NCBI RefSeq assembly: GCF_003991355.1
Contig: NZ_RCSU01000009.1
Coordinates: 186,001-250,000, forward strand
Length of the DNA stretch: 64,000 nt
Direction of reading: 5' to 3'
Origin: Pseudoflavitalea rhizosphaerae
Lineage (GTDB): Bacteria > Bacteroidota > Bacteroidia > Chitinophagales > Chitinophagaceae
Under the pieces are notes generated by a model, which saw nothing but the letters and a program-made list of their open reading frames with translations, did not search any database and was not told the DNA's origin. Of this stretch, positions 31,649 through 40,984 are shown piece after piece (within the stretch, counting starts at the first letter, position 1; each line of letters starts with the position of its first letter). The translations under genes and the position numbers were made by a program.

Positions 31649-34034
31649 TTACCATTTCAGTTACCACATCCACGATCTCTTCGGTGTTGGGCTTGCTGAA
31701 ATAATCGCCGTCGCTGCCATAGCTGGGTCTGTGTGCTTTACCGGTGATGGTGCGGGGGGCCACATCCAGCCAGCGGTAGCCACCTTGTTTTTCCATCACT
31801 TCGTTGAACATGTATCCGCATGCGCCACCCGGCACATCTTCATCCACGAACACGATGCGATTGGTCTTCTTCAGGCTTTGCAGGATCACCTGGTGGGTAT
31901 CGAATGGCAGCAATGTCTGCACATCCACGATCTCGCAACTGATGCCATGTTTCGCCATGATGTCAGCGGCTTCCTGGATCACGCGGAGCATAGAACCATA
32001 GGAAACGATCGTGATATCTGAGCCTTCACGGATCACTTCAGGAACACCGAGCGCTACTGTGTAATTCAGCAGGTCGCTGGGAAGTTTTTCTTTCAGGCGA
32101 TAACCATTGAGACATTCCACTACAATGCCTGGATCATTACCCTGCAACAGGGTATTGTACATACCTGCCGCCTGCACCATATTGCGGGGTACGCAGATAT
32201 GCATGCCGCGAAGGGAATTGATCATCATGCCCAGCGGTGAGCCGCTATGCCAGATGCCTTCCAGCCTGTGGCCGCGGGTGCGAACGATCACCGGGCAGCT
32301 CTGGCGGCCTTTGGTGCGCCAGTGGAGGGTGGCAGCATCATCGCTGAGTGGCTGCAGTCCATATAAAAGATAATCGAGGTATTGAATTTCTGCGATTGGA
32401 CGGAGACCACGCATGGCGAGGCCAATGCCTTGTCCCATAATAGTGAGCTCGCGTATACCGGTATCGAACACACGATCGTTACCATGTTTGGCCTGGAGGC
32501 CGGCAAAGCCCTGGTTCACGTCGCCGATCTTACCTACGTCTTCTCCGAATGCCACCACTTTGGGATTGCTGTTCAACAGTGCATCGAAGTAGCGGTTGAG
32601 GATCTCGTAACCGTTCACCATCGGTGCATCGAAAGCGTAAGTAAGTGCTGAAGTTTGAATATTGAAAACGCTCTTCGGGCTTTCATCGTACAATTTGGAA
32701 TCGTACATGGCATAGCCTTCGGCTTTCATTTCCTTGTAATAAGTTCTGAGACGGTCAGCAGCGGGCGCATTACCGGCATGTAAGAGAGCATTGTGGATTA
32801 CCTGTAGTATGTCGCGGCGCATAGGCTCACGGTTAGACGCGAGTCCCTGCCTGTCTTTCGCCAGGTCGCCATGCGCATCGAGGCCTGCATTGATCAGTTC
32901 ATCGATCATGTCCAGGGCTTCGCTCACCTGCTGTTTGATGGGAGTGATATATTTTTCCCAGGCGCGGTTCTTACTGTCGCGCACATATTCTTTCGCTTTG
33001 ATCTCCACATTATGCAGTTCCTCTTCTGAGCAGAGCTCGTTTTCGAGGATCCATTCGCGGAACTTCTTGTTTCCGTCCCACTCACGTTCCCATTCGAGCT
33101 GTTCGGGGCTCTTGTAACGTTCATGACTACCCGAAGTAGAATGTCCCTGAGGCTGGGTTACCTCTTCTACATGGAAGAGGGCCGGGATATGTGTATCGCG
33201 GATCTTCTGGATAGCTGATTCAAATACTTCGCACATGCCTGCATAATCCCAGGCGCGTACTTTATAGATATCGAAGCCGTTGGTGCCATCTTTTTTCTGG
33301 AAGCCCTTGAGCGCTTCGGAGATGGAGCCTTTGGTTGTTTGAAATTCTTTGGGAACGGAGATACCGTAACCATCGTCGTACACGAGTACTGCGAGTGGCA
33401 CCTGCAGCACGCCGGCGGCATTGATGGTTTCCCAGAAATGGCCTTCAGACGTGGAGGCATCACCGATAGTAGCGAAGCAAACTTCATTGCCTTCATTGCT
33501 GAGATGGTGAAGGTCCTGCAGCACTCCTGAATTGCGGAATAATTTTGAAGCGAATGCCATGCCGAGGGCCCTTGGCATTTGTCCGGCAGTAGGGGCCAGT
33601 CCGGCTGCGATGTTCCTGCGGTTGACGAGATCGAGGAATTCCCCCTCTTCATCAACGGTTTGAGTGGCGAAGTGGGAGTTCATCTGGCGGCCGCCGCTAT
33701 GGGGGTCATTGGCAGTATCGGGATCGGCATAGAGCTGGGCAAAGAACTCTTCCACATTTGCCTGTTTGGAGGCAAAAGCAAAGGTTTGATCGCGATAATA
33801 ACCAGATAACCAGTCTCCGCGACGGAAAAATTTAGCTGCTGCAATCTGGGCAACTTCCTTCCCGTCGCCGAAAATGCCGAATTTGGCTTTCCCGGTCAGT
33901 ACTTCCTTACGGCCTAAAAGGCTGGCTTCCCTGCTCTCGCAGGCCATACGGTAGTCGTTCAACACTTCCTCCCGGAACTTGTCGAACGATAATTTTTCGT
34001 TGGCAAACAATGGGTTGTGTATGGCGTTTTCCAT
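31641..34034 (-). CDS. Fused alpha/beta E1 2-oxoacid dehydrogenase
   Basis: 797 residues. The first half (about 20-400) is the alpha E1 part with TPP-binding CFATIGDASTSEGHFWETINAAGV and YDDGYGISVPKEF. The second half (about 455-797) is the beta part with VVAFGEDVGKIGDVNQGFAGLQ, PIAEIQYLDYLLYGLQPLSDDAATLHWRT and VDEDVPGGACGYMF. It decarboxylates branched-chain 2-oxo acids (or pyruvate) and transfers the acyl group to lipoyl-E2. The fused form is common in Bacteroidota. E2 and E3 are not in the window. It begins the E1-TRIC-2TM unit. Confidence 0.93.
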   Translation of the reverse strand: MENAIHNPLFANEKLSFDKFREEVLNDYRMACESREASLLGRKEVLTGKAKFGIFGDGKEVAQIAAAKFFRRGDWLSGYYRDQTFAFASKQANVEEFFAQLYADPDTANDPHSGGRQMNSHFATQTVDEEGEFLDLVNRRNIAAGLAPTAGQMPRALGMAFASKLFRNSGVLQDLHHLSNEGNEVCFATIGDASTSEGHFWETINAAGVLQVPLAVLVYDDGYGISVPKEFQTTKGSISEALKGFQKKDGTNGFDIYKVRAWDYAGMCEVFESAIQKIRDTHIPALFHVEEVTQPQGHSTSGSHERYKSPEQLEWEREWDGNKKFREWILENELCSEEELHNVEIKAKEYVRDSKNRAWEKYITPIKQQVSEALDMIDELINAGLDAHGDLAKDRQGLASNREPMRRDILQVIHNALLHAGNAPAADRLRTYYKEMKAEGYAMYDSKLYDESPKSVFNIQTSALTYAFDAPMVNGYEILNRYFDALLNSNPKVVAFGEDVGKIGDVNQGFAGLQAKHGNDRVFDTGIRELTIMGQGIGLAMRGLRPIAEIQYLDYLLYGLQPLSDDAATLHWRTKGRQSCPVIVRTRGHRLEGIWHSGSPLGMMINSLRGMHICVPRNMVQAAGMYNTLLQGNDPGIVVECLNGYRLKEKLPSDLLNYTVALGVPEVIREGSDITIVSYGSMLRVIQEAADIMAKHGISCEIVDVQTLLPFDTHQVILQSLKKTNRIVFVDEDVPGGACGYMFNEVMEKQGGYRWLDVAPRTITGKAHRPSYGSDGDYFSKPNTEEIVDVVTEMVNE

Positions 34035-34186
34035 GCGTCAAAAGTAGGTATTAACTCCATATAATATGTTCGAAAGCGGGCAATATTTGCAGTTGTTAAA
34101 AAATTGTCATTAACCCCGAAATTTATTGGCAGATAGTGCGTTAAAAATGTAATTTTGAATACGTTAACATTAAAATTTATCAGGTC

Positions 34187-34648
34187 ATGATCAGAAGGTT
34201 TTTCGCATTTGCCATCGTCATATTCCTGGCCGGGACCGTTTCGGTGAAGGCGCAGTCTGCCACTGCAACGCAAGCTGGCACAGAAGTGTTGCAACTGAAA
34301 GAATCCGGGTATGATTTTGGCAAGATCCCTCAGGGGAGGCCCGTGACACATATTTTTGAAATAGTGAACACAGGTAAAACTCCTTTGTTATTGACCAATG
34401 TGCAGGCATCCTGTGGCTGTACCACTCCCGAGTGGAGTAAAGCGCCGATCAAACCGGGAGCCACGGCACAGATCAAGGTAGGATACAATTCGGCTGCTGA
34501 AGGTTACTTCAATAAGTCGATCACGATACTTTATAACAATAACCAGTCTAAAACGCTGTTGATCTCCGGTACTGTGTACAAAACACCTGTTACAGCAGCA
34601 CCGGTCAACGCGTCCATTGCATTATTAAAAAACATTAATGGTCACTAA
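34187..34648 (+). CDS. DUF1573 secreted protein 1
   Basis: 153 residues. A signal peptide (1-23, VKAQ) precedes one DUF1573 immunoglobulin-like domain (about 36-135): YDFGKIPQGRPVTHIFEIVNTGKTPLLLTNVQASCGCTTPEWSKAPIKPGATAQIKVGYNS. The Cys-Gly-Cys-Thr motif is characteristic. The domain is found on extracytoplasmic proteins with unknown role. It is paralogous to the next gene, 16 bases away from the second start. Confidence 0.92.
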   Translation: MIRRFFAFAIVIFLAGTVSVKAQSATATQAGTEVLQLKESGYDFGKIPQGRPVTHIFEIVNTGKTPLLLTNVQASCGCTTPEWSKAPIKPGATAQIKVGYNSAAEGYFNKSITILYNNNQSKTLLISGTVYKTPVTAAPVNASIALLKNINGH

Positions 34649-34664
34649 ACAAATTCAATCGAGT

Positions 34665-35105
34665 ATGAAACATCTCCTTCTGGCACTCAGCGTGTTTTTC
34701 GTATCAGCAACAGTATTTGCCCAGGCCCCTGCTACAGTGCAGAAAGCAGAAAATGTTGTGAAGTTCAAAGAACTGGTTCACGATTTCGGTAAGATCAAAC
34801 AAGGTGTACCTGTAACTTACAATTTCGCGTTCACCAATATCGGCACAAAGCCTGTTGTGATCGAGGCTGCCACTGCATCCTGCGGTTGCACTACTCCGGT
34901 AAAACCTGAAGCTCCCATTGCAAAAGGAAAGGCCGACAAGATCACTGCCGGTTTCAACGCCTCAGCACTCGGGCCCTTCAACAAAACCATCACCATCAAG
35001 GTAGCGGGTATCGATGCCCCACTGGACCTTCGCATCACCGGTGAAGTACTGAATGAAGTCGATTACGCAAAATATCAGCAATCAAAAGGAAACAAGTCAA
35101 AATAA
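34665..35105 (+). CDS. DUF1573 secreted protein 2
   Basis: 146 residues from MKHLLLALS (the frame opens 9 codons earlier, overlapping gene 1). A signal peptide (1-20, VFAQ) precedes a DUF1573 domain with HDFGKIKQGVPVTYNFAFTNIG and CGCTTPVKPEAPIAKGKADKITAGFNASALGPF. The pair likely comes from tandem duplication, and the C-terminus is basic (QQSKGNKSK). Ends at a strong terminator. Confidence 0.93.
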   Translation: MKHLLLALSVFFVSATVFAQAPATVQKAENVVKFKELVHDFGKIKQGVPVTYNFAFTNIGTKPVVIEAATASCGCTTPVKPEAPIAKGKADKITAGFNASALGPFNKTITIKVAGIDAPLDLRITGEVLNEVDYAKYQQSKGNKSK

Positions 35106-35123
35106 AAGATACACATTAGCTGC

Positions 35124-35176
35124 GCGGGGTCTTCCTGTTGTCTTTGGCAATACATGGAAGACCCCACATTTTTTTG
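35124..35176 (+). terminator. Rho-independent terminator of the DUF1573 pair
   Basis: GGGGTCTTCC (35126-35135) pairs with GGAAGACCCC (35156-35165) around a 20-base loop, followed by ACATTTTTTT. It overlaps the upstream open extension of the aminotransferase frame, supporting that gene's later start. Confidence 0.85.
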
Positions 35177-35210
35177 TGTATTTCCCCAAAAACAGATAAC
35201 AATACTCCCC

Positions 35211-35218
35211 TATCTTTG
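35211..35218 (+). promoter_or_regulatory. -7 promoter box of the aminotransferase gene
   Basis: TATCTTTG matches TAnnTTTG and ends only 4 bases before the ATG at 35223, so the transcript may be nearly leaderless. Confidence 0.5.
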
Positions 35219-35222
35219 CCGC

Positions 35223-36419
35223 ATGTTAACGATTAGCCAGCGTGGCCATGCAATGCCACCATCCCCCATCCGTAAGCTGGTTCCTTTTGCGGAAGCAGCC
35301 AAGAAAAAAGGAACGAAAGTATACCATCTCAATATTGGTCAGCCGGATATTGAAACGCCTCCCCAGATCCTGGACGCTGTTCGCCATGCCGATTTCAAAG
35401 TGCTGGAATACAGTCACAGTGCAGGTAACGAGAGCTATCGCCGCAAACTGGTGGAATACTATAAGAAAGTAGGTATTGAAGTGGACCATAACCAGATCAT
35501 CATCACTACCGGCGGATCCGAAGCCATTATATTTGGTTTCATGACCTGCCTCGATCCGGGTGACGAAGTGATCATTCCCGAGCCTTTCTACGCCAACTAC
35601 AATGGATTTGCCGTGGAAGCTGAAGTAGTGGTAAAGCCCATCACCTCCTCCATCGAAACCGGGTTTGCACTGCCCGCCATCAGCGAGTTTGAAAAAATGA
35701 TCACGCCCCGCACCAAAGCGATCGTGATCTGTAATCCCAACAATCCTACAGGTTACCTCTACAGCCAGGAGGAAATGAACACACTGAAAGAGATCGTGAT
35801 CAAACACAACCTCTTCCTGTTTTCGGATGAAGCTTACCGTGAGTTCGCCTACGATGGCAAACAGATCAGCGCCATGCAACTCGAAGGAGCCGAACAGAAC
35901 GTAGTGTTGATGGATACGATCTCTAAGCGTTACAGTGCCTGCGGCGGACGTATCGGCGCATTCGTTACAAAGAACAAACAGGTGCTGGATGCCGCCATGA
36001 AATTTGCACAGGCGCGCCTCAGCCCCCCCTCCTTTGCACAGATCCTCGGTGAAGCAGCTATTGACCTGCCCGATAATTATTTCGACGCCACCCGCGCCGA
36101 ATACCTCAAACGCAGGGATGTGCTGGTAAAAAGACTGAATGCCATGGAAGGTGTATTCTGCCCTAATCCCGGTGGAGCCTTCTATGCAATGGCCAAATTG
36201 CCCATCGATGATTCCGATAAATTCTGCCAGTGGCTGCTGGAATCCTTCAATCATAACAACGCCACTGTAATGCTGGCGCCGGCTACTGGATTCTATGGAA
36301 CGAAAGGACTTGGATTGAATGAAGTCCGCCTGGCCTACGTACTGAACGGAGACGATCTCAATGGCGCGATGGATTGCCTGGAAGCGGCGTTGAAAGTTTA
36401 TCCGGGAAGAACGAAATAA
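35223..36419 (+). CDS. PLP-dependent aminotransferase, class I/II
   Basis: 398 residues from MLTISQRGHAMPPSPIRKL. Typical AspC/AlaA-like folds: NIGQPDIETPPQIL, GGSEAIIFGF, CNPNNPTGYLYSQEE, and DEAYREFAYDG. The PLP-binding Lys lies in SISKRYSACGGRIGAF-like context (here DTISKRYSACGGRIG), and the C-terminal substrate Arg is in LNEVRLAYVL. The amino acid substrate is not clear (aspartate, alanine and tyrosine types share this layout). A -7 box immediately before the start implies a very short leader. Confidence 0.92.
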   Translation: MLTISQRGHAMPPSPIRKLVPFAEAAKKKGTKVYHLNIGQPDIETPPQILDAVRHADFKVLEYSHSAGNESYRRKLVEYYKKVGIEVDHNQIIITTGGSEAIIFGFMTCLDPGDEVIIPEPFYANYNGFAVEAEVVVKPITSSIETGFALPAISEFEKMITPRTKAIVICNPNNPTGYLYSQEEMNTLKEIVIKHNLFLFSDEAYREFAYDGKQISAMQLEGAEQNVVLMDTISKRYSACGGRIGAFVTKNKQVLDAAMKFAQARLSPPSFAQILGEAAIDLPDNYFDATRAEYLKRRDVLVKRLNAMEGVFCPNPGGAFYAMAKLPIDDSDKFCQWLLESFNHNNATVMLAPATGFYGTKGLGLNEVRLAYVLNGDDLNGAMDCLEAALKVYPGRTK

Positions 36420-36440
36420 TCCCATTAAAACATCATATTA

Positions 36441-36483
36441 AAAACATAGAGGCGACCTTTTGCGGTCGCCTCTATGTTTTTCG
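36441..36483 (+). terminator. Rho-independent terminator of the aminotransferase gene
   Basis: AAAACATAGAGGCGACC pairs with GGTCGCCTCTATGTTTTT; the palindrome includes 17 bases per arm with a TTTTGC loop. It directly abuts repeat copy D. Confidence 0.9.
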
Positions 36484-36606
36484 GGGAGCTCACTCGCTCG
36501 CCTCTGGCGAGTGAGTTTTATTTAGTCGCCTCCGGCGACGCGGTGCTCGCCGGAGGCGAGCAAATACAAGTCACTCGCCGGGAGGCGAGCGACTGCCAGC
36601 TCCCCG
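36482..36606. repeat. Nested palindromic repeat, copy D
   Basis: This copy has family core elements in the A/C orientation. Its left arm has changed (CACTCGCTCGCC rather than CAGTCGCTCGCC) and one base differs (CCTCTGGCG against CGCCGGGAGG), so pairing is imperfect inside. Its outermost ends add a 10-bp perfect copy-specific inverted pair, TCGGGGAGCT at 36481-36490 and AGCTCCCCGA at 36598-36607. It lies between convergent genes. Confidence 0.9.
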
Positions 36607-36624
36607 ATTAAATTCTGTATTCTC

Positions 36625-37830
36625 TTATTTGCGTTTCAACAGCTTCACTTTTACTGCCCTGAAATAATTCGTGTTCTGCGACATCGAGCTCCAGATCCCC
36701 AATGCCACCTGCTTCGGCTCTGCCAATTGAAATGCGATGGAAGTACGGGGACTCAGTGTGGAGAAACCCAGTGAATTGGCTGCTGATGGTGTATTCGGGA
36801 TCGTGGTTCCCAAAGCTGCAGCCACTCTTGAACCTGTGCCGGCCGCAATGGAATAACCCGCTTCCGGCTTACCATTGAAATAAACAATGAAATTGTATTC
36901 ACCTGCCGGCAGGTTTACTGATTGTGAGATCTTTCCATGGGATACCGCAGCATTGTCATCTGTCATTTTGGAAATACTCATGTAAGCGCCATCTTCTATA
37001 TTGTCGAAGCTACCGAACCCAGCCTGGTTGTTCACATTGGCTGTTACGGTCCAGTCTTTCAGCGTACCATAACGTATACCATCATACGTAGCATACTCAA
37101 AGGGATTACCGGGGTTCAGCAGGTACAGATGCGTAACATCGTCCATCAGGATATCAGCATTGGTTGCCACGCTGTACAGCGTGTCTATCATATTAGGTTC
37201 TGGCTGGTACATCGTTCTGTAGGAATAAGGAGCACCATCCTTGAAATCTTCCATTACCCCTTCCAGCTCGGAAGCAGGAAGGATCACTTCTTTCTCAGTA
37301 TCATCGCTCCCTGTATAGCTCATCTCCGTGCCAATCACGAGTGGGTCTGCGGTATACCAGGTGATCAACGCATCTCCATCCGCTGTCATTTCACTGGTGC
37401 GCATAGGTCTGGCAGTTAGAAAGCTCTCATAATTGCTCCCATATACATTGCCTGGAATATCTACTGACACAGATGAATTGCCCTGGTTATCGTAAGTGAT
37501 AAATGTAAAAGTGTAAGTGCCTTCTGCAATCTGCGGTATGAGGGTGGTAATAGTGTCTATCCCTGGTTTACGCTGCACAGGCTGCACCATGGAATCCTTC
37601 CGGTTATTCCAGTAGATAACCGTTTTGATGATCTTGGGGTCCGAGCGCAACTGATAGGTGAACTGGATCCTCCCTTTTCCGGGAAACACTTTCACGGAGT
37701 CTACTTTTCCGGTATAATTGATCGCCCCTCCTTTAACAAAATCCTTGTACACATCATTCATCTTCCCGCAGGAAAAAGACAGGGAAACCAATAATATCGT
37801 TACAGCTATATTGATGATTAGTTTCGTCAT
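36625..37830 (-). CDS. Surface lipoprotein, DUF4998/DUF5013-like
   Basis: 401 residues. A lipoprotein signal ends LSFSC (Cys21). An N-terminal FNIII-like DUF4998 region (about 40-110) has the pattern KVFPGKGRIQFTYQLRSDPKIIKTVIYWNN, and a later DUF4998/DUF5013 beta-sandwich region (about 260-400) follows. These lipoproteins sit next to SusC/SusD and likely bind glycans at the cell surface. Last gene of the SusC operon, 26 bases after DUF4959. It faces the palindromic repeat copy D. Confidence 0.85.
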   Translation of the reverse strand: MTKLIINIAVTILLVSLSFSCGKMNDVYKDFVKGGAINYTGKVDSVKVFPGKGRIQFTYQLRSDPKIIKTVIYWNNRKDSMVQPVQRKPGIDTITTLIPQIAEGTYTFTFITYDNQGNSSVSVDIPGNVYGSNYESFLTARPMRTSEMTADGDALITWYTADPLVIGTEMSYTGSDDTEKEVILPASELEGVMEDFKDGAPYSYRTMYQPEPNMIDTLYSVATNADILMDDVTHLYLLNPGNPFEYATYDGIRYGTLKDWTVTANVNNQAGFGSFDNIEDGAYMSISKMTDDNAAVSHGKISQSVNLPAGEYNFIVYFNGKPEAGYSIAAGTGSRVAAALGTTIPNTPSAANSLGFSTLSPRTSIAFQLAEPKQVALGIWSSMSQNTNYFRAVKVKLLKRK

Positions 37831-37856
37831 AAAAATTTGTATTAAGACCGGAAATA

Positions 37857-39038
37857 TTATTGATCGTTTCCGTAAACGATAATGTCGCCCAGCACCTGGA
37901 AATCAGTACCTGCCCAGGAAGAAAGCGTCTTCCACCTGATATAGCGGCAGGGTGGCGCATCCAGCGGAAAATTGAATTCCAGCCCGGCTTTCAGCTTCTC
38001 AAGATCTTCTGCTGTATTTTCCCCCGGCGGCAAACCGCTTGGTTTTACATGTTCGCAACTGAGGAGCTTTACCCAACTGTCATCAAAACTTCCATCGGGG
38101 TTGGGATCATTGGAACCGTAAAGTTCCCAATACTGTGGTCCCTGCGCATAGTAGGAATTATCTGTCCGTTGCCAGTATTTATAACGGCTTAGCTTATACG
38201 TTTTTCCAAGATCCATGGTAAAAGACTGCGGCATACCGGTGCCCACCTGTGTAACCAGGAACTTATTGCCGGTATGTTCTATGATGCCATCCCAGATCCA
38301 CTCCCATTTCCAGGGGCTCCGTGGCGTAAATACATCGCCCGACAGTTTTTTGAGTGTGATGGTATTATCAGGCACCTGCACTTCATAGATCGGCGTGAGA
38401 TCAGCTGTAAGTGTATCGGAATGATTGTCCCACCTGTCTCGCAGTACCACGCCAAAAGTGACAGGCTCAGAAGGCATGCCACGCACGGAGAAAGCGCCTG
38501 CCGTATCTTTTGTATAATATTTCTGTATCTCCTGGAATTCGCTGCCGGTATTCTTTTTCATCACACTGAAAACGATATTGCCGCCATCAGGGTTCTTGAA
38601 CCTTACGTTCAGGCCACCAAAATCCTCTTTCAATTCCACCGAAGCATACACTTTCTGAATGGGCGGCGTAGCAGGATTCACAGTAACGATCACAGGCTCT
38701 GATCTTTTTTCTTCCTTGTCAACCGCATACAACTTCACTTCAAAGGGCTTGCTTTCTCCAAAACCATCCACCACAAGAGAATTATTATAGAAAGATGATT
38801 TTACATCCCGGTTACTGTTGGTACGTGGACTGAATTCAGCCACCACATACATGAGATCAGGATCTGAAGGAAGCGTATACGTAAGTTTGGCTGCGCCGGG
38901 CAGGTTCTCCACACTAACATTCGAAACCGGCCCCGGGCCTTTTCCATCTCCTTCCGGTGGCCCGATCAATTCTTCTTTACAGGCGAATACTGTCAGAGCA
39001 ACCAACAGCAAGAGCATTATATTTTTAGGAGCACACAT
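37857..39038 (-). CDS. Surface lipoprotein, DUF4959/DUF5000 with F5/8-like domain
   Basis: 393 residues. Signal and lipobox end LTVFAC (Cys20). DUF4959 (about 37-120) with VSNVSVENLPGAAKLTYTLPSDPDLMYVVAEF is followed by a middle DUF5126-like domain and a C-terminal DUF5000/F5-8-type C-like discoidin domain (about 240-393) with WKWEWIWDGIIEHTGNKFLV, KYWQRTDNSYYAQGPQYWELYGSNDP and CRYIRWKTLSSWAGTDFQVLGDIIVYG. It is a probable surface carbohydrate-binding protein. Follows SusD by 33 bases. Confidence 0.88.
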   Translation of the reverse strand: MCAPKNIMLLLLVALTVFACKEELIGPPEGDGKGPGPVSNVSVENLPGAAKLTYTLPSDPDLMYVVAEFSPRTNSNRDVKSSFYNNSLVVDGFGESKPFEVKLYAVDKEEKRSEPVIVTVNPATPPIQKVYASVELKEDFGGLNVRFKNPDGGNIVFSVMKKNTGSEFQEIQKYYTKDTAGAFSVRGMPSEPVTFGVVLRDRWDNHSDTLTADLTPIYEVQVPDNTITLKKLSGDVFTPRSPWKWEWIWDGIIEHTGNKFLVTQVGTGMPQSFTMDLGKTYKLSRYKYWQRTDNSYYAQGPQYWELYGSNDPNPDGSFDDSWVKLLSCEHVKPSGLPPGENTAEDLEKLKAGLEFNFPLDAPPCRYIRWKTLSSWAGTDFQVLGDIIVYGNDQ

Positions 39039-39071
39039 AAAAGAATATTTATGATGATGTAATGAAAGGTT

Positions 39072-40964
39072 TTACCAGCCTGGGTTTTGGACCAGCTTCC
39101 TGTTTACGGTGATATCATTCTCCCTTATCGGCCAGAGATAATCGCGGGTCTGGAACTTCTGCGGGAACAGTATTTTCTTCTGGTAGTAAGGAACTGTTTC
39201 CGATTGCAGGATATCCCAGCCTTCCACCGGGGTGTTCTGAAACGACATGGCCTTTTTCCAACGGCGAAGATCATACGCTCTTTTACCTTCGAAGGCGAGC
39301 TCGATCATTCTTTCCTGGTGAATGATCTCCCGCATGCCCGACTTATTGGTGAACTTGTCGGGTTGTGTTGAATAAGTGGTCCATGCATCCTGTACGGTAG
39401 GAATACTGGCTCTTTCACGCACGAGGTTCACATAGTCATACACTTCCTGCGTGGGACCTTCTGATTCATTCAAGGCCTCGGCATACAGCAGATACAGATC
39501 AGCGAGCCTGTATATCGGCCATGGATAACTTTCGATGGGATAGGAAGATGCCGTTGCCGTATTGGTGAAGAACACGAGCTTCTTCGGCTGATACCCTGTA
39601 ATGGAATAGCCATAGGTATTTTTCCTGGCAGCTGTTTGCCCCAGCTTCATTTCCGCCACCCAGGGATTGTTATCGTCGAATCTTCCATGACCATACCAGG
39701 TGCCTCCATCGAAGCCCAGGTCTGCATAGAAACGCGGTTCCCTGTCGTAATTAAGTTTGGCTGTGGTGTACCCCATCTTGATGGCGTGCTTATCCTCTTC
39801 TTCCGAAACACGTAACCCATAACGGTTCTGGTAATCCCAGGTTTTGTCCTCACTGATGGGTACACCATTCTCGGTATAGAATGTTTCAGCCATCTTCAGC
39901 GTTGGAGCCAGATCGCCTAAAGCAGTGGAGTTGTTATTGGCAGCCGGATCCAGTGCACGGATAAATGCATAACGCTGGATAGCAATGGCCTGGCTCTGGC
40001 TATTGGCCCAGATGATCTCCTTGTTCCATCGTTGGGTAACTGCATTCCGGATACTCATCTGCGTTTTAGTCCAGTCAGACATGATATGACTGGGATTGGC
40101 ATTGATGTATTTGAAAATATAATGACCTGCGCCATGCGCCTGATCGATGGCGGCCTTACAGGCCGCTGCAGCCTTCGCCCATTTTTCCTGGCTATAGGTT
40201 GCGGGGAAGAGGTTCACTTCATCATTGTCTTTGAAAGAAGCATAATCCGGATTGCCATTGAAGAGTGGACTGGCTGCAGTCACCAGCACATCGGCCTTCA
40301 GCGTCATGGCAATTGTTTTGGTGATCCTTCCCAGTTCGGATGCTTCATTCTGGATGATGTCCGGCAATACAGGAATGGATTCATCCAGCAATTGTATCAC
40401 ATAGTCTACGCAGGAATCAACCGGCATCCTTTTAACCTTCACTTCTTCAACGGAAGCAGAAATAGGAATATTTGTTTTGATCAATGGAACAGGGCCATAT
40501 AACCTGAAAAGAAAATAATGATAATAAGCTTTGAGGAATTTAACTTCTCCTGACCAGCGGTCTTTTTCCATCTGGTCCATATCAGGCACTTTATTGATAT
40601 TCTCCAGGAAAATATTGCAATCGCGCAATGCCTGGAACAAGGGTTTCCCGGTATTCAGTCCACCCCAATAATTCAGGTAGGGATTCACTTTATTCTGAAG
40701 TCCGCGTGCAATATTCCAGGCATTGGAGTTGAAGCCGGGATAATAGAACCAGAATTCATCTGCCGTGAGCATGCCTGGGTTGGCAAAGATGCTGGCATCA
40801 TCCGGCATATAAGAATAACAGGTAAAGAGATATTTCTCCGCCACATTCCTTGCCCGGAATGCGTAATCGATAGTAGCGATATTGTCCGGCACAATATCGA
40901 GGTATTTCTTGCAGCCACTGCCCGCGAGCATCGCCAACAGGGCTACTATGGTAAATCGTTTCAT
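39072..40964 (-). CDS. SusD/RagB-family outer-membrane lipoprotein
   Basis: 630 residues from MKRFT, or 637 from an upstream ATG that overlaps the SusC stop (TAATG). The lipobox ends SGC (Cys18 from MKRF). It has SusD-like repeats: FRARNVAEKYLFTCYSYMPDDA, LKAYYHYFLFRLYGPVPLI, and the C-terminal PEGIRDLYLLYAEALNE-type segment plus RRWKKAMSFQN and YLWPIRENDI. It captures glycan on the cell surface for its SusC partner. Directly follows SusC. Confidence 0.95.
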   Translation of the reverse strand: MKRFTIVALLAMLAGSGCKKYLDIVPDNIATIDYAFRARNVAEKYLFTCYSYMPDDASIFANPGMLTADEFWFYYPGFNSNAWNIARGLQNKVNPYLNYWGGLNTGKPLFQALRDCNIFLENINKVPDMDQMEKDRWSGEVKFLKAYYHYFLFRLYGPVPLIKTNIPISASVEEVKVKRMPVDSCVDYVIQLLDESIPVLPDIIQNEASELGRITKTIAMTLKADVLVTAASPLFNGNPDYASFKDNDEVNLFPATYSQEKWAKAAAACKAAIDQAHGAGHYIFKYINANPSHIMSDWTKTQMSIRNAVTQRWNKEIIWANSQSQAIAIQRYAFIRALDPAANNNSTALGDLAPTLKMAETFYTENGVPISEDKTWDYQNRYGLRVSEEEDKHAIKMGYTTAKLNYDREPRFYADLGFDGGTWYGHGRFDDNNPWVAEMKLGQTAARKNTYGYSITGYQPKKLVFFTNTATASSYPIESYPWPIYRLADLYLLYAEALNESEGPTQEVYDYVNLVRERASIPTVQDAWTTYSTQPDKFTNKSGMREIIHQERMIELAFEGKRAYDLRRWKKAMSFQNTPVEGWDILQSETVPYYQKKILFPQKFQTRDYLWPIRENDITVNRKLVQNPGW

Positions 40965-40984
40965 CAGGTTATTATTACTGATCA

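Noticed and set aside
35226-36425. Long minus-strand open frame of about 399 codons opposite the aminotransferase gene
   Set aside because: It is an antisense shadow: the plus strand encodes a complete aminotransferase with all motifs, while the minus frame has no recognisable domain, and both are open because of codon bias.
36625-39038. Considering the two lipoproteins as glycoside hydrolases
   Set aside because: They have beta-sandwich and discoidin-like patterns only, without catalytic motifs, so they are called binding proteins.
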